From assembly GCA_965238125.1 (NCBI GenBank), contig OZ250179.1, positions 3,100,001 to 3,164,000 of the forward strand: DNA of 64,000 nucleotides, read 5' to 3'. The notes beneath the pieces are model-generated. The model ran no database searches, had not been told where the DNA came from, and worked only from the letters and a program-made list of their open reading frames with translations. Made by a program: the position numbers and the translations under genes. How positions within the stretch are numbered: position 1 is the first letter of the stretch; every line of letters starts with the position of its first letter. Shown in pieces: positions 16,535 through 25,760 of the stretch. The DNA comes from UBA6623 sp965238125. GTDB lineage: Bacteria; Acidobacteriota; Terriglobia; Bryobacterales; UBA6623.

Positions 16535-19500
16535 TCAAAACTCAAACCGCAACATCAGTTGAATTTGCCGCGGCGTCTCGTCGAGTGGCGTTAGCGCGGG
16601 AAAGCCCGTGTCGCGGCCGCGGCGCCCGTACGACGCAAAACCGAAATTCGCCGAGCCGACCAGAGCGTCGGGATTGTTGAGATTGGCGTGATTGAAAACG
16701 TTCAAGACGTCGGCGCGCAGCGTGACCGTGCCCGACTCGCCCAGCCAAGGGGCCGGGATTACGCGGCTGATCGATAGATCGATGTTGTAGAGCCCGGGGC
16801 CTGAGAAGGCATTGCGCCCTGTGTTGCCGAGCGTCCCGCGCGCCGGTTCTCTGAAGGCCGCCGCGTCGAGCAACTGCCTACCCCCGGCCGCGACGCGATC
16901 CACTTCGGCGGCTGACGGGTTCACCAGGTCAGCTCGTTGGTTGAGGATTTGCCCCTGCCCGTCGAGCGAACGCGTCGGGGCGAACGCAGTATAGGGAAAG
17001 CCGGTGCGGAAAGCGGCGACTTGGGCAAAGCGCCAGTTGCTGAACAGCGGCGCGACAGTGGTATCTGAGAAGAGGGCGGGAACGTCCCAACCCGAATAGA
17101 AAACCAGGTTGTGACGTTGGTCGAAATCGGCGCTGCCTCGGTCAGCCGAGCTGTCGAACTGCCGCGCGAAAGCCGCCGTTCCGCGAGAGCCCGCGCCGGC
17201 TCGCGACCCGATAAACGTCAAGTCGAAAAAGTCGCCCAGCAGCGGGTCGCTTTGATTGTCGATCGCATGGCTCCAGGTGTAGGCGAACTGCAAGAATCCG
17301 CGCCGTGACCGGTAGCGCCCCACGGCCGTCAACGCGTGGTAGTTAGAGGTGCCCTGGGGGGCGCGATAGCTGATGTCGGGCAGAGCCGGGTTGAGGCGAC
17401 CTTGGGGATTGTCGCCGCCGCGCCGCACGCTGAATTGGCGATTGACGATGTCGGTGGTGATGAGCTTTCGCCCCAACGACGCAAGGTGATTGATTTCGGC
17501 TGACCAGTTCGAGGTCAGCTCCCTCTGTACGCCGACGAACAGGCTCTGCGCGTACCCGTTGCGTAGGCCGGGGTCAAACAATGTCAGCCGTGGAAAGTCG
17601 CCCGAGAAACGGCGGCCTTCGTAGGCAGGCAGTACGGAATCGACCGGGGCCAGGTAGCCGTCTTCGCCCCCGACGTCTTGATACGCGAAGCGCGCCAACA
17701 CGAAACCGTTATTACCCGAGTTGAGCCAGAGGTTGTCGAAAGGTCGATCGTAGAAAATGCCGTAGGCGCCGCGAACCAGCGTCTTGGAATCTCCGAAAAG
17801 GTCGTAGGCAAAGCCGAAGCGCGCCGCGAGGTCGTTGTTGTCGGCCCGAAACAGCGCCTCGCCCGCGTCGAGGGGTTCGATGCGAGCCGACGGCAAACTC
17901 TCCGCAAGACTCGACCCGGAACCGAGCACGACCGCGGCATCTTGGTCCGCCGAGCGAGCTTTGGGGGCGCCGAAGTTTTCATAGCGCAGCCCGAAGTTCA
18001 GCGTCAGACGCGAGCCGACTTTCCAAGTGTCGGTTGCGAAAACGTAGTACTGGTTGTAGCTGAAGCGGCGCCCAAAATCCGGCCGGCGAAATTCCGGGAG
18101 CGAGCCCCTGGCGAGCGGGGCCTCGAAGGTTTCGGGCAAGTCGAAAGCGAAGTTGAAAATATCGCGGAAACCGTAGCGCGCATCGCGCCCGGCGGTGAGC
18201 AGGCTGTCGATGCGTCGCAAAAATAGTCCGCCTCCGAATTTGACGATGTGGCGTCCCCGGGACCAAAGCAAGTTGTCGTTGAGCTCGAAATTACGGGTGC
18301 GATGGCGAAAAGCGTAGAACGCCGGGCTCCCGGGCAACAGCGTCGGTCGCAGCACGGCCTCGGGAGCGTCGCCGGGTCCGATCAAGGTTCGTGCGGCGAC
18401 GAGCGTTGGAATTTCAGGATGAGCGCGGTCCCAGCTCAACTCGTCCGAACTCCAACCCAACCGCAGTTCGTGGAGAAATCCCGCGCGCGGCGTTTGGAAA
18501 TAGTTCAACCCAAGATGGAAACCCGGCTGCTCCAGCTCCGAATTGAACTCCTCCCAGGGATACCAAATGAAGTCGGGGCGTTCGAGGTTCGCTCCGGTGA
18601 ACCGTCCCATCAGGCGATGCTTGGCATTCGACGAAACCGAGTCGACCCGCGCCAGAAACAACGACCGGTCGATCGAAAACGGCGGCCGCGCGTTGAGGTC
18701 GGACGTCACGCCGTTTCCCGCATCGAGCGCGGGCGTCGGGAACCGGGTCAACAAGCGCCGCGCCAGGCTGTCTTCGGCCGTGAAGTCTCGCGCGAAGTTC
18801 GGCGCGGGCACCCGCACCGCGATCGCCTCTCCTAGATTGCGAGTGCGTAGGTGCTCGAGTGCACCCGAAAAATACAACGCGTTGCGGCGCAGTGGCCCGC
18901 CGGCGTAAAAACCCGTCTGCGCTTCCTTGAGCGGAGGCCGGTCAAGGCCCCGGCGGTTACTTTGAAAATCCTTGGCGTTGAGGGCGTCGTTCTTGAGGTG
19001 GAAATAGCCGATGCCGTGCCAGGCATTGCCGCCCGAGCGCGTGACGGCATTGGCCAAGTAGCCCGCTGTGCGGCCGTATTCCGCCGAAAAACTGCTGATC
19101 GAAACGCGGTATTCCTCGACGCTTTCCGGCGCTAAAGAAAACAACGGCCCGGTGACGAGATGATTGTTGTTCTCGAGTCCGTCGAGGCGAAAGTTGGACG
19201 ACGCCGGGCGTTGACCGTTGATCGAAAGGCCCAGACCGCGCGCGGTTGCCGTGTCGGCGGTGACGCCGGGTTGGGTCAGCAGCATGGTGTAGACATCGCG
19301 CCCGGCGAAGGGCAGCGCACGCAGGTCGACCGGCCGAATGACCTCGGAGACGGTGGATTCCAGCACGCCGTGGTTGCCCGTGCGGGCTTCGAAAACTCCC
19401 GAGCGGCTGGTGTCGACATCGGGGCCGTAAAAAGTCACGACGGCTTCGCTGTCGGGGAAAAAGATGCTGCGGTAACGGCCCTTTTCCCATAAATCATCGA

Positions 19501-19717
19501 GACGGCGAAGTTTGAAAAGCAGCTCGATGCGCGAGGCTACGCGCAGTTCAAGGCCGTGCACTTCCTGGGGTTGATAGTCGTCTGCGGCGACGCGAAGACG
19601 ATAGACGCCCGGGGGCAAGGGCGCGATCAGATAGAAACCGGCGACGTCGGACGCGGCGGAAAGGCGCGTGGTAGTTTCGGCGGCTTCAACGGTGATTTGG
19701 GCTCCGTGAACCGCGTC
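16535..19717 (-). pseudogene. Oar-like TonB-dependent receptor, 3' part of IS-interrupted gene
   Basis: This is the main part of an outer-membrane TonB-dependent, Oar-like receptor. In order it has the rest of a carboxypeptidase-regulatory Ig-like domain (FYLIAPLPPGVYRLRVAADD), a plug (SINGQRPASSNFRLDGLENN) and a 22-strand-type barrel ending in an aromatic residue (QIQLMLRFEF). It lacks its own start and signal peptide because an IS1380-family element at 19723-21388 separates it from the first 41 codons at 21389-21511. Removing the element and one copy of the GTGGA duplication restores a continuous frame of about 1101 residues. An internal TTG at 19618 could in principle start a shortened product without a signal peptide. 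Confidence 0.9.
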
Positions 19718-19722
19718 TCCAC

Positions 19723-21388
19723 CCAGGATTTCTATTTTGGCCCTGGCACGGTCACAGGATACACCCCCGCTGCGCCGAATACCACGTCTTTTCGCGCTGA
19801 ACCCTGCACATCACCTCCGCCGGTAGGCGCCAGGGCTCGTCCGTCCGCTCACAGACGTTGATTGAGCGGACTGAACGGCGCTCCGGCCGACACTGCTCCC
19901 TGCGAAACCTTTTTGGAGCCAAAAACTGTTGATCCTCGCCCGGGCAACGCTACCCACCCGGCACAGGCAGCGCCCAGATCCTATGCAGCATGTCACCGAA
20001 CAGCCGCCGGTTCAGATGCCCCTCCGCCAGCAGCAACCAGTAGTAGCGAGCATGCTTGACCAGCCGACCGCCGGTCTTCATCAACCTGTGTTGCAAACTC
20101 GTTAGCGACCAGCTTTTGATTCGCTGCGGCAGCCCTAGCCGCCGCCACAGGTTGCCCAGGTTGTAGGCCAGCACGCTGAGTTGCAGCCGTACCTCGTTGG
20201 CTCGGAAGCGGTGACACGACAAGCGGGTCCAGTGCGTGGCCTGTTTGCCTTCTTTGATCCACTGCTCCGCCGTGCCGCGCTTGTTGTAGAACCGCACGAC
20301 CGAGCGGCTCGGCAAGCTCATGCTCGTCACGACAAATCCGACGCGCGGGAATAGTTCGCCCTGGTGATGCTCGACCTTGGCGACAACTCGCCTTGCCTTC
20401 GACCAGCTCTCGGCCTGATAGCGAAAACTCTTGTAGCGCACTAGGGGCTTGGCGTTCGGCCTGCCCGGTGGCCGAAACAGGATGTCCTCGATCTCCAGCT
20501 CCAGGCTCTTGTTCGCCGGGATGCGAATCACGTAGTCCACGCCGCGCTCCTCCATCGCCTCGTAGATCTCGGGCTTGGCGAAGGCGGCGTCGGCGCGGAA
20601 CGTCACCTGTTTGCCCTCCGCCTGTTGTCGTTCGATCTCCGGCAGTAGCAGCTCGTCCCAGTCCTCGGCGCTGTGCACGTTGCCGGGACGCAGCTTCGCG
20701 CCTAGGCAGTCGCCGTGCTGGTTGAACAGCAACAGCGGGTGATAGCAGAGGGACTCAAAATGGCCGTTGTAGGCACTGCCTTCCTGTTGGCCGTGGACGG
20801 GGCTCTCCGTGGAGTCCATGTCGAGCACCACGCGGTCTGAACCGTCGGGAGCTTCGGCTTGCGCGACCAGCTCCCGGTTCACTGCCATCAGCCCCAGCAA
20901 GTTCTCTTCGCTCGCCAGCATCTCCGTCTCGAAGCCATGCAGCGTCGAGGTCAAGGCTGCTCCGCGATCCCAGTTCCTCTTCGAGCCGATCAAGCGAAAG
21001 GTCGGATCGGCGGATACTCGAACGGCGTCATTGAGGTCCTCGTAGCCAGCGAGTCGGCTGTAGACCGACTGCCGCAGCAGATCGGCCAGCGCGAACTTCT
21101 TGTTCAAGCCTTGTCGCGAGTCGCTGAGATGCTCGTCGATCAGCTTCCCGAGTCCGAGTCGTTCATCCAGTTCGCGAACGAGAATCAGACCGCCATCCGA
21201 GGTGACTCGCGATCCTTGGAAATCGACTTTGAGAAATCCATTGAACGTGAGCTGAAACGGCTTGTTTTCTTTTTCACCCATCGGGTGTTGACCTCCATGG
21301 CGTCCTTATCGGGCTCTAGCCCCTATCAATAAAGACGCTGAAGGTCGCTGGATGGTCTGAAGCTCATACATCAAATTGAAAATGCGGG
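19723..21388. mobile_element. IS1380-family insertion sequence, intact
   Basis: The element is 1666 bp. Its ends are imperfect inverted repeats: CCCGCATTTTCAATTTG at the transposase side (ending 21388) and CCAGGATTTCTATTTTG at the other (from 19723). It is flanked by a perfect 5-bp target duplication, TCCAC on the plus strand at 19718-19722 and 21389-21393; IS1380 elements typically duplicate 4-5 bp. The right end was confirmed by a second, truncated copy near 60.9 kb whose similarity stops at the same base. It interrupts the Oar-like receptor gene. Confidence 0.93.
19950..21281 (-). CDS. IS1380-family transposase
   Basis: The 443-residue protein is a full-length DDE transposase of the IS1380 group. 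It has SDGGLILVRELDERLGL near the N-terminus, VVLDMDSTESPVHGQQEG (first aspartate region), VTFRADAAFAKPEIYE (second aspartate) and the C-terminal KRGTAEQWIKEGKQATHWTR block with the catalytic glutamate. A nearly identical C-terminal half occurs at 59919-60671. The high similarity of the two copies implies recent movement. Confidence 0.95.
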   Translation of the reverse strand: MGEKENKPFQLTFNGFLKVDFQGSRVTSDGGLILVRELDERLGLGKLIDEHLSDSRQGLNKKFALADLLRQSVYSRLAGYEDLNDAVRVSADPTFRLIGSKRNWDRGAALTSTLHGFETEMLASEENLLGLMAVNRELVAQAEAPDGSDRVVLDMDSTESPVHGQQEGSAYNGHFESLCYHPLLLFNQHGDCLGAKLRPGNVHSAEDWDELLLPEIERQQAEGKQVTFRADAAFAKPEIYEAMEERGVDYVIRIPANKSLELEIEDILFRPPGRPNAKPLVRYKSFRYQAESWSKARRVVAKVEHHQGELFPRVGFVVTSMSLPSRSVVRFYNKRGTAEQWIKEGKQATHWTRLSCHRFRANEVRLQLSVLAYNLGNLWRRLGLPQRIKSWSLTSLQHRLMKTGGRLVKHARYYWLLLAEGHLNRRLFGDMLHRIWALPVPGG

Positions 21389-21511
21389 TCCACTCTGAGA
21401 ATCGACGACCCGGCCCGTGATCAGACTTTGGGTCGTCTGCGCCGAAATAGCCGTCGGAAAAGCCGCAAGCAACAGCAAGACAAGGCCCAAAAGCCGAGGT
21501 GGGGTTGGCAT
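21389..21511 (-). pseudogene. Oar-like TonB-dependent receptor, 5' fragment
   Basis: These 41 codons encode a signal peptide (MPTPPRLLGLVLLLLAAFPT) and the start of a carboxypeptidase-regulatory domain (SLITGRVVDSQSG). The reading runs into the IS1380-family element and stops shortly inside it. The fragment joins in frame to 19717 once the element is removed, giving the typical GRVVDSQSGDAVHGAQITV sequence. I chose ATG 21511 because it starts the signal peptide; an ATG at 21565 would add 18 non-conserved residues. Confidence 0.88.
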
Positions 21512-21593
21512 GGGTCGGGCGGGAGAACTGCAATTATTGTAACTGGGGCTGTGGGCGTTCCACATGGGAGGAGGTTTGTTGATCTGGCTGTTC

Positions 21594-21615
21594 GGACCGA
21601 CAGGAGCGTCGGTCC
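21594..21615. terminator. Hairpin between TPR protein gene and receptor gene
   Basis: GGACCGAC (21594-21601) and GTCGGTCC (21608-21615) form a perfect 8-bp stem with a six-base loop. It lies in the gap downstream of the receptor start region. There is no T-run, so a Rho-independent terminator is only one possibility. Confidence 0.3.
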
Positions 21616-21682
21616 TGACCGGGTGATAGACCGGCTGGATAGCCAGTCGCTACTGTGTGCCGGTCGCACCACGGGCCGGTCG

Positions 21683-23548
21683 CTAGCGATTGTCGCTCTT
21701 GCTCGCCCCGGTCGCGATGTCGAAATTGCGGCGGGCGGCTTGGTTGTTCGGTTCGATCGCCAGCGCCCGGCGGTAGTGCGGGATCGCTTCCTCGGTGCGG
21801 CCTTGGGCTTCGAGCAAGACGCCCCAATTGTTGTGTGCCCCGGCGTTGGTCGGATCGAGTTCCGTCGTTCGCCGGTACTGCCGCTCGGCGTCGTCAAGTT
21901 TCCCTTGTTGGTGGAAAGCAATGCCGAGATTGTAATGCGCTCGGGCAAGGCCGGGTTGGGCCTCGATAGCGCGTTGATAGTAGGTCTCGGCCTCGGCTTC
22001 CCTTCTCTGCCGCACCAAGCAATTGCCGAGCCCGTTGAGCGCGTCGGCGTATTCGGGTTCGCGGTCGAGCGCGGCTCGAAAGTGTTTCTCGGCCTCGCTC
22101 AGCTCGTCGGCTTGCATGAGGACATGGCCCAGGTTGTAGCGGGCATGCGCGTACTCGGGTTCGATGCGGATCGCCTGTTGAAAGTGTTCGACGGCCTTGT
22201 CGGTTTCGCCATCCTCGGCGAGGGCACGACCGAGATTGTTATGGGCCACGATCGACGACGGGCTCACCGAAAGCGTGTGAGTCCACAAAGCCTTCGAGTC
22301 CCGCCAGACGCCGATCTGCGCCACCGTCCTTTCGCACAGCAGCAAAGTGAACGCCAAGGCGCAGCCTCCCACAACCAGCGACCGCTCGGGCGTAAACCAC
22401 CGCAGGAACAAACCCGCCCCCAGTGCCGCGAAACCCAATGTCGCCAGATAGCTGTGATGGTCGGCGACGAACTGTTGCGGGTCGTAGCGCAGCAGCGACA
22501 GCACGGGCAGAAGCACCACGATGTAGGCGAGCCAGGCCGTTGCCGGGCCGTAGGCTCCGCGCTTCACAGCCGCCCACACCACCGCGGCCGTAACAGCGAT
22601 CGCGAAGACGCCGCCCAGCAGCAAGATCGGGTCCAGCGCTTCGGGCACGGCGCGCCAAGCGTATTGCGGCGCCAACCCGAACGGCACAAGGGTCTTCCAC
22701 AGGTAAAAGGCCGCCCCGTAGAGCGACATCGTGACCCGAGCCATGGGTTCGACCGCGACATCAGCGAATGTGCCGCCAAGGCCGGTCCGCTGTCGGCTGA
22801 GTGCAAACAATCCCGCGGCCAGCGCCGGCAGAACGTAGGGAATTTTCTCCATCAATAGCCGGCGGTCGAGTTTCCTGCGCAAAGGATAAAAGTCCAGCGC
22901 CAGCAGCGCGACCGGTATAACGGCGACGATGATTTTTGAAAGCAACGCGGCGACGAAAACAGCTACCGAAAGCGCCTTCTTCCCGCGCAGATAGAACAAC
23001 ACCGACGCAACGGCGAAAAACCCCGAAAGAACGTCCCGCCGCTCGCTCACCCAAACCACCGACTCAACGCGCAGCGGATGGAGCGCGAACCACAGCGCCC
23101 CGAAAGCGGCGGCCAGGCGCATGGCGGGCGTTTCGTCTTCTTCGCGCCGGGCAAGCAGCAGCAAGCGCAGAATAAGAAAATAGACCAGCAGCGTGGTAAG
23201 CGCGTGCAACAGAACGCTCGTCGCGTGATATCCCACCGGGTTCATGCCCCAAACGGCATAGTCGGCCCCGAGGGTCAGCCAAGTGAGCGGATGGTAGTGC
23301 CCTAGGTGGAAGGTGGTGAACATCCACCGCAGATTGTCGAGCGAAAGCCCTCGATAGTGAGGGTTTTCGAGGAAGTTGCGGTCGTCGTCCCAGTTGACGA
23401 AATCGTTGCCGAGAGCGGGCAGGAAGACGAAGAGCGTTATCGCGAAACAGATCGCGCCGAGGTGCCGCGTGGATTCCTCGGTAAGCGGAGAGCGGGCAGG
23501 ATCATCGGCCGGACGTCGCGTCTTGAAGCGTCGCCGCTTGGTACCCAT
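21683..23548 (-). CDS. Polytopic membrane protein with C-terminal TPR repeats (TMTC/PMT-like)
   Basis: The 621-residue protein has about ten hydrophobic segments in residues 30-400 and at least five tetratricopeptide repeats in the C-terminal 190 residues (for example AVEHFQQAIRIEPEYAHARY, AEKHFRAALDREPEYADALN). The N-terminal FVNWDDDRNFLENPHYRGLS with the paired aspartates resembles the first loop of GT-C fold mannosyltransferase-like proteins. WFALHPLRVESVVWVSERRD is also typical of this group. It is probably a membrane glycosyltransferase acting on exported proteins or glycolipids. The substrate is unknown. It stands alone between the receptor gene and the TRAP genes. Confidence 0.8.
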   Translation of the reverse strand: MGTKRRRFKTRRPADDPARSPLTEESTRHLGAICFAITLFVFLPALGNDFVNWDDDRNFLENPHYRGLSLDNLRWMFTTFHLGHYHPLTWLTLGADYAVWGMNPVGYHATSVLLHALTTLLVYFLILRLLLLARREEDETPAMRLAAAFGALWFALHPLRVESVVWVSERRDVLSGFFAVASVLFYLRGKKALSVAVFVAALLSKIIVAVIPVALLALDFYPLRRKLDRRLLMEKIPYVLPALAAGLFALSRQRTGLGGTFADVAVEPMARVTMSLYGAAFYLWKTLVPFGLAPQYAWRAVPEALDPILLLGGVFAIAVTAAVVWAAVKRGAYGPATAWLAYIVVLLPVLSLLRYDPQQFVADHHSYLATLGFAALGAGLFLRWFTPERSLVVGGCALAFTLLLCERTVAQIGVWRDSKALWTHTLSVSPSSIVAHNNLGRALAEDGETDKAVEHFQQAIRIEPEYAHARYNLGHVLMQADELSEAEKHFRAALDREPEYADALNGLGNCLVRQRREAEAETYYQRAIEAQPGLARAHYNLGIAFHQQGKLDDAERQYRRTTELDPTNAGAHNNWGVLLEAQGRTEEAIPHYRRALAIEPNNQAARRNFDIATGASKSDNR

Positions 23549-23721
23549 GGGCGCATTGTAGCGCGGCGGCTTCGGCCACCAAACCGAGCCGCGACAGTTA
23601 TGGAGCGGTATGCGATGAGGCCGTTCCGTAAGAAGAAACGTGACGGACGCGCAAAGTCCGAAACGCGAAATGATGAGTTTGCGCTCAGGGACGCGGCTCG
23701 GTTTGGTCGATCACTCTCACA

Positions 23722-24741
23722 TCACTTAGCGCGATACTCGTCCCGCAAGCGCTTGACCTCGTCGAAAAGATCCGCCGGGCAATAGCTGCCGCGTATTTTC
23801 GGGTAGGCTCCCTCGGCCAAGGCTTGCCAGGCAGCAACGCTCTCCTTGTCCAAGCTCGTCACTTTGAGGCCGCGCTGCTTCATCTGGTCGATCGAGTCGG
23901 GACCCAGGGCACGGATCTCACCACGCAGTTTCAGCCCCGCCTCGCGCGCGGCGCTCAGCATCGGTTCGTGATATTGGCTGGGGATTCGATCCCACGCCCG
24001 CTTGCTGATGACGGCGCCGGCAATCAGCGGAGCCAACTTGAGATCCATCATGTGGGGAACTTCGGTATAGATGCGGTTGAAAAGCGCCAGCAGCGGCGGC
24101 ACGTCGACGGCGTTGATCATGCCCGCCTGCAGCGACGTCAAAATATCCGTCGGCGCCAGCGGTATCACGTTGAACCCGAAACTCTGCCAAAGCTTCTCGG
24201 TCTCCGGATCGCCAGCCGACGTGAACAGCTTCATACGCTGAATGTCCTCCGGCGTTTTCCCCGGCCTTTTCGAAAACATGTGCACCCAGCCGCCGTCGGA
24301 CCAAAACAGCATCTTGTGCTGAGTTCCCTTCGCCTCGATTCGCTGCTCCAGCTTCGGCGCGATGCGATCGCGGACATAGTCAAACTCTTCATAGGAGTCG
24401 AACATCATCGGCACCTGGAGCGCCAGAACGCCCGTATCGATGCTTGACAGCCCGCCCGAGGAAAGCGCCACGGCGTGAATCACGCCCGCGCGCATCTTGC
24501 GAACCATTTCAACGCCGTCACCGAGCTGACCGTCGGGGATGATCACCAGATCCACTTCGCCGTCGGTAATCTTGCGCCACTCCTGCCGAATATAGAGCAA
24601 CGTCTCATGCCAAGCCGAACCGCGCGGAACGATCGTTCCCATCCGCAAGCGTATCTTGCGGGCTTCGAGCAGCGCGGGAGAAAACAGTCCGGCCGCGGCG
24701 GCGATCAGCAACACGACGGCAATACGACGAAAGACGGTCAT
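23722..24741 (-). CDS. TRAP-type substrate-binding protein (DctP/TatP-like)
   Basis: The 339-residue periplasmic binding protein has a signal peptide (residues 1-27). It carries the DctP features: RMGTIVPRGSAWHETLLYIR at the start, GVIHAVALSSGGL, and QAGMINAVDVPPLLAL with the ligand-contact region. The gene follows the TatT gene with the stop and start overlapping (24738-24741), so the pair is translated together. TatT plus DctP-like pairs are known from Treponema, where the two proteins form a periplasmic complex. No DctQ/DctM membrane subunit is adjacent on either side, so its transporter must be encoded elsewhere or be absent. Confidence 0.87.
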   Translation of the reverse strand: MTVFRRIAVVLLIAAAAGLFSPALLEARKIRLRMGTIVPRGSAWHETLLYIRQEWRKITDGEVDLVIIPDGQLGDGVEMVRKMRAGVIHAVALSSGGLSSIDTGVLALQVPMMFDSYEEFDYVRDRIAPKLEQRIEAKGTQHKMLFWSDGGWVHMFSKRPGKTPEDIQRMKLFTSAGDPETEKLWQSFGFNVIPLAPTDILTSLQAGMINAVDVPPLLALFNRIYTEVPHMMDLKLAPLIAGAVISKRAWDRIPSQYHEPMLSAAREAGLKLRGEIRALGPDSIDQMKQRGLKVTSLDKESVAAWQALAEGAYPKIRGSYCPADLFDEVKRLRDEYRAK

Positions 24742-25691
24742 GGCGTTCCTTCCTCCTCACCGAGGGCTTCCAGGTCAAAGATCAGATCGTCGATGCGGTC
24801 AAGCAGGCGGCGAGCGCGGCGCTGCGACAGCAGATTCACGAGACGCTTCGGCGGGTGCGCGTCGGGGTCGACGGCTAATGCGGTTTCGAGCAGGGCTCGA
24901 AACCGCGGTTTGTCCTGTTGCGGCAGCGAAACGGCCTCGGCGTAGGAAAGGTGAAGGCCGGCGCTGGGGTGCTCGGCCAATTCCAGCACGCGATCATAGT
25001 GGCGTTTCATGGCGGCGTAGTCGACCTCGCCGGGCTTGGAGGAAGCGAATTGGATCGCGAACTCGTGCAGCGAGCCGTCCTCCCAGCTTTCGTCGAGTTC
25101 GAGAGCGCGATCGAGCATGGCTTCCACTTCAGGTAGACGCGCCAGCATGGCTGCATCGTTTCGCGAAACCGAGACCGCCAGTCCCAGCGCCGCCGCGCTC
25201 CAGTAGAGAAAAGGAACGTCCTGCTGCTTTTTCTTGCGGTTGTGCACGGCGGCGACCGCGCCTTCCGGGTCCGTGAAAAGCCGCTCGCTGAAACCGGGGT
25301 AGGAAACTTCGAGGCCGCGCATCCCAAACGCTATTCCGCGCAGGTAGAGCTTGCGGGCCCGCAGCCGAAGGGCGCGGGCGCGGTCGAGGTCCTCGTCTTC
25401 GAGGACTTCAGCGCGGTCGGCGACGGTCGAATAGGAATAGAGGACGAAACCGCGAGCCGCTGTCAGCAGCAAGCCGCGGTGCTTCGGCGATTCGTTGAGC
25501 AAGCTTTCGATCAGCTTGAGGCCGAAGGGCAGCGCCTCGCCGACGAATTCGATGTCCTCGTCGGTTTCATACACCGAGTTGCCCGACGCCAGCGCGTCGC
25601 CGACCATATTGATCGCGTATTTCTTCAGGGAACAGCCGATCAGGGCGATCAGCAGCAGGACGACGATCCAAACCGAGAAGTTGCGGAACAC
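24738..25691 (-). CDS. TRAP transporter T-component (TatT-like) lipoprotein
   Basis: The 317-residue protein has an N-terminal membrane segment ending in a lipobox-like LIALIGCS, so it is probably lipid-anchored. The rest is all-helical with TPR-like hydrophobic spacing, including GLLLTAARGFVLYSYS and LYLRGIAFGMRGLE, matching the TatT family of TRAP-associated proteins. TatT trimers capture the P-component and contain a hydrophobic pore, suggesting transport of a hydrophobic ligand. It is the first gene of the pair with the binding protein. Confidence 0.85.
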   Translation of the reverse strand: MFRNFSVWIVVLLLIALIGCSLKKYAINMVGDALASGNSVYETDEDIEFVGEALPFGLKLIESLLNESPKHRGLLLTAARGFVLYSYSTVADRAEVLEDEDLDRARALRLRARKLYLRGIAFGMRGLEVSYPGFSERLFTDPEGAVAAVHNRKKKQQDVPFLYWSAAALGLAVSVSRNDAAMLARLPEVEAMLDRALELDESWEDGSLHEFAIQFASSKPGEVDYAAMKRHYDRVLELAEHPSAGLHLSYAEAVSLPQQDKPRFRALLETALAVDPDAHPPKRLVNLLSQRRARRLLDRIDDLIFDLEALGEEEGTP

Positions 25692-25760
25692 CTGCTGCTT
25701 AGGATATCAAGGGTGGGGGGCACCCACGGCTAACGGCCAATGCCCGACGCCTCACGAAAA

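Noticed and set aside
19618..19618. TTG at 19618 as the true start of the TonB-dependent receptor
   Set aside because: The upstream sequence encodes conserved regulatory-domain residues up to the IS end, and the signal peptide lies beyond the element.
21428..22858. Plus-strand ORF of 476 codons
   Set aside because: Antisense to the TPR membrane protein; Gln/Arg/His-rich, no motifs.
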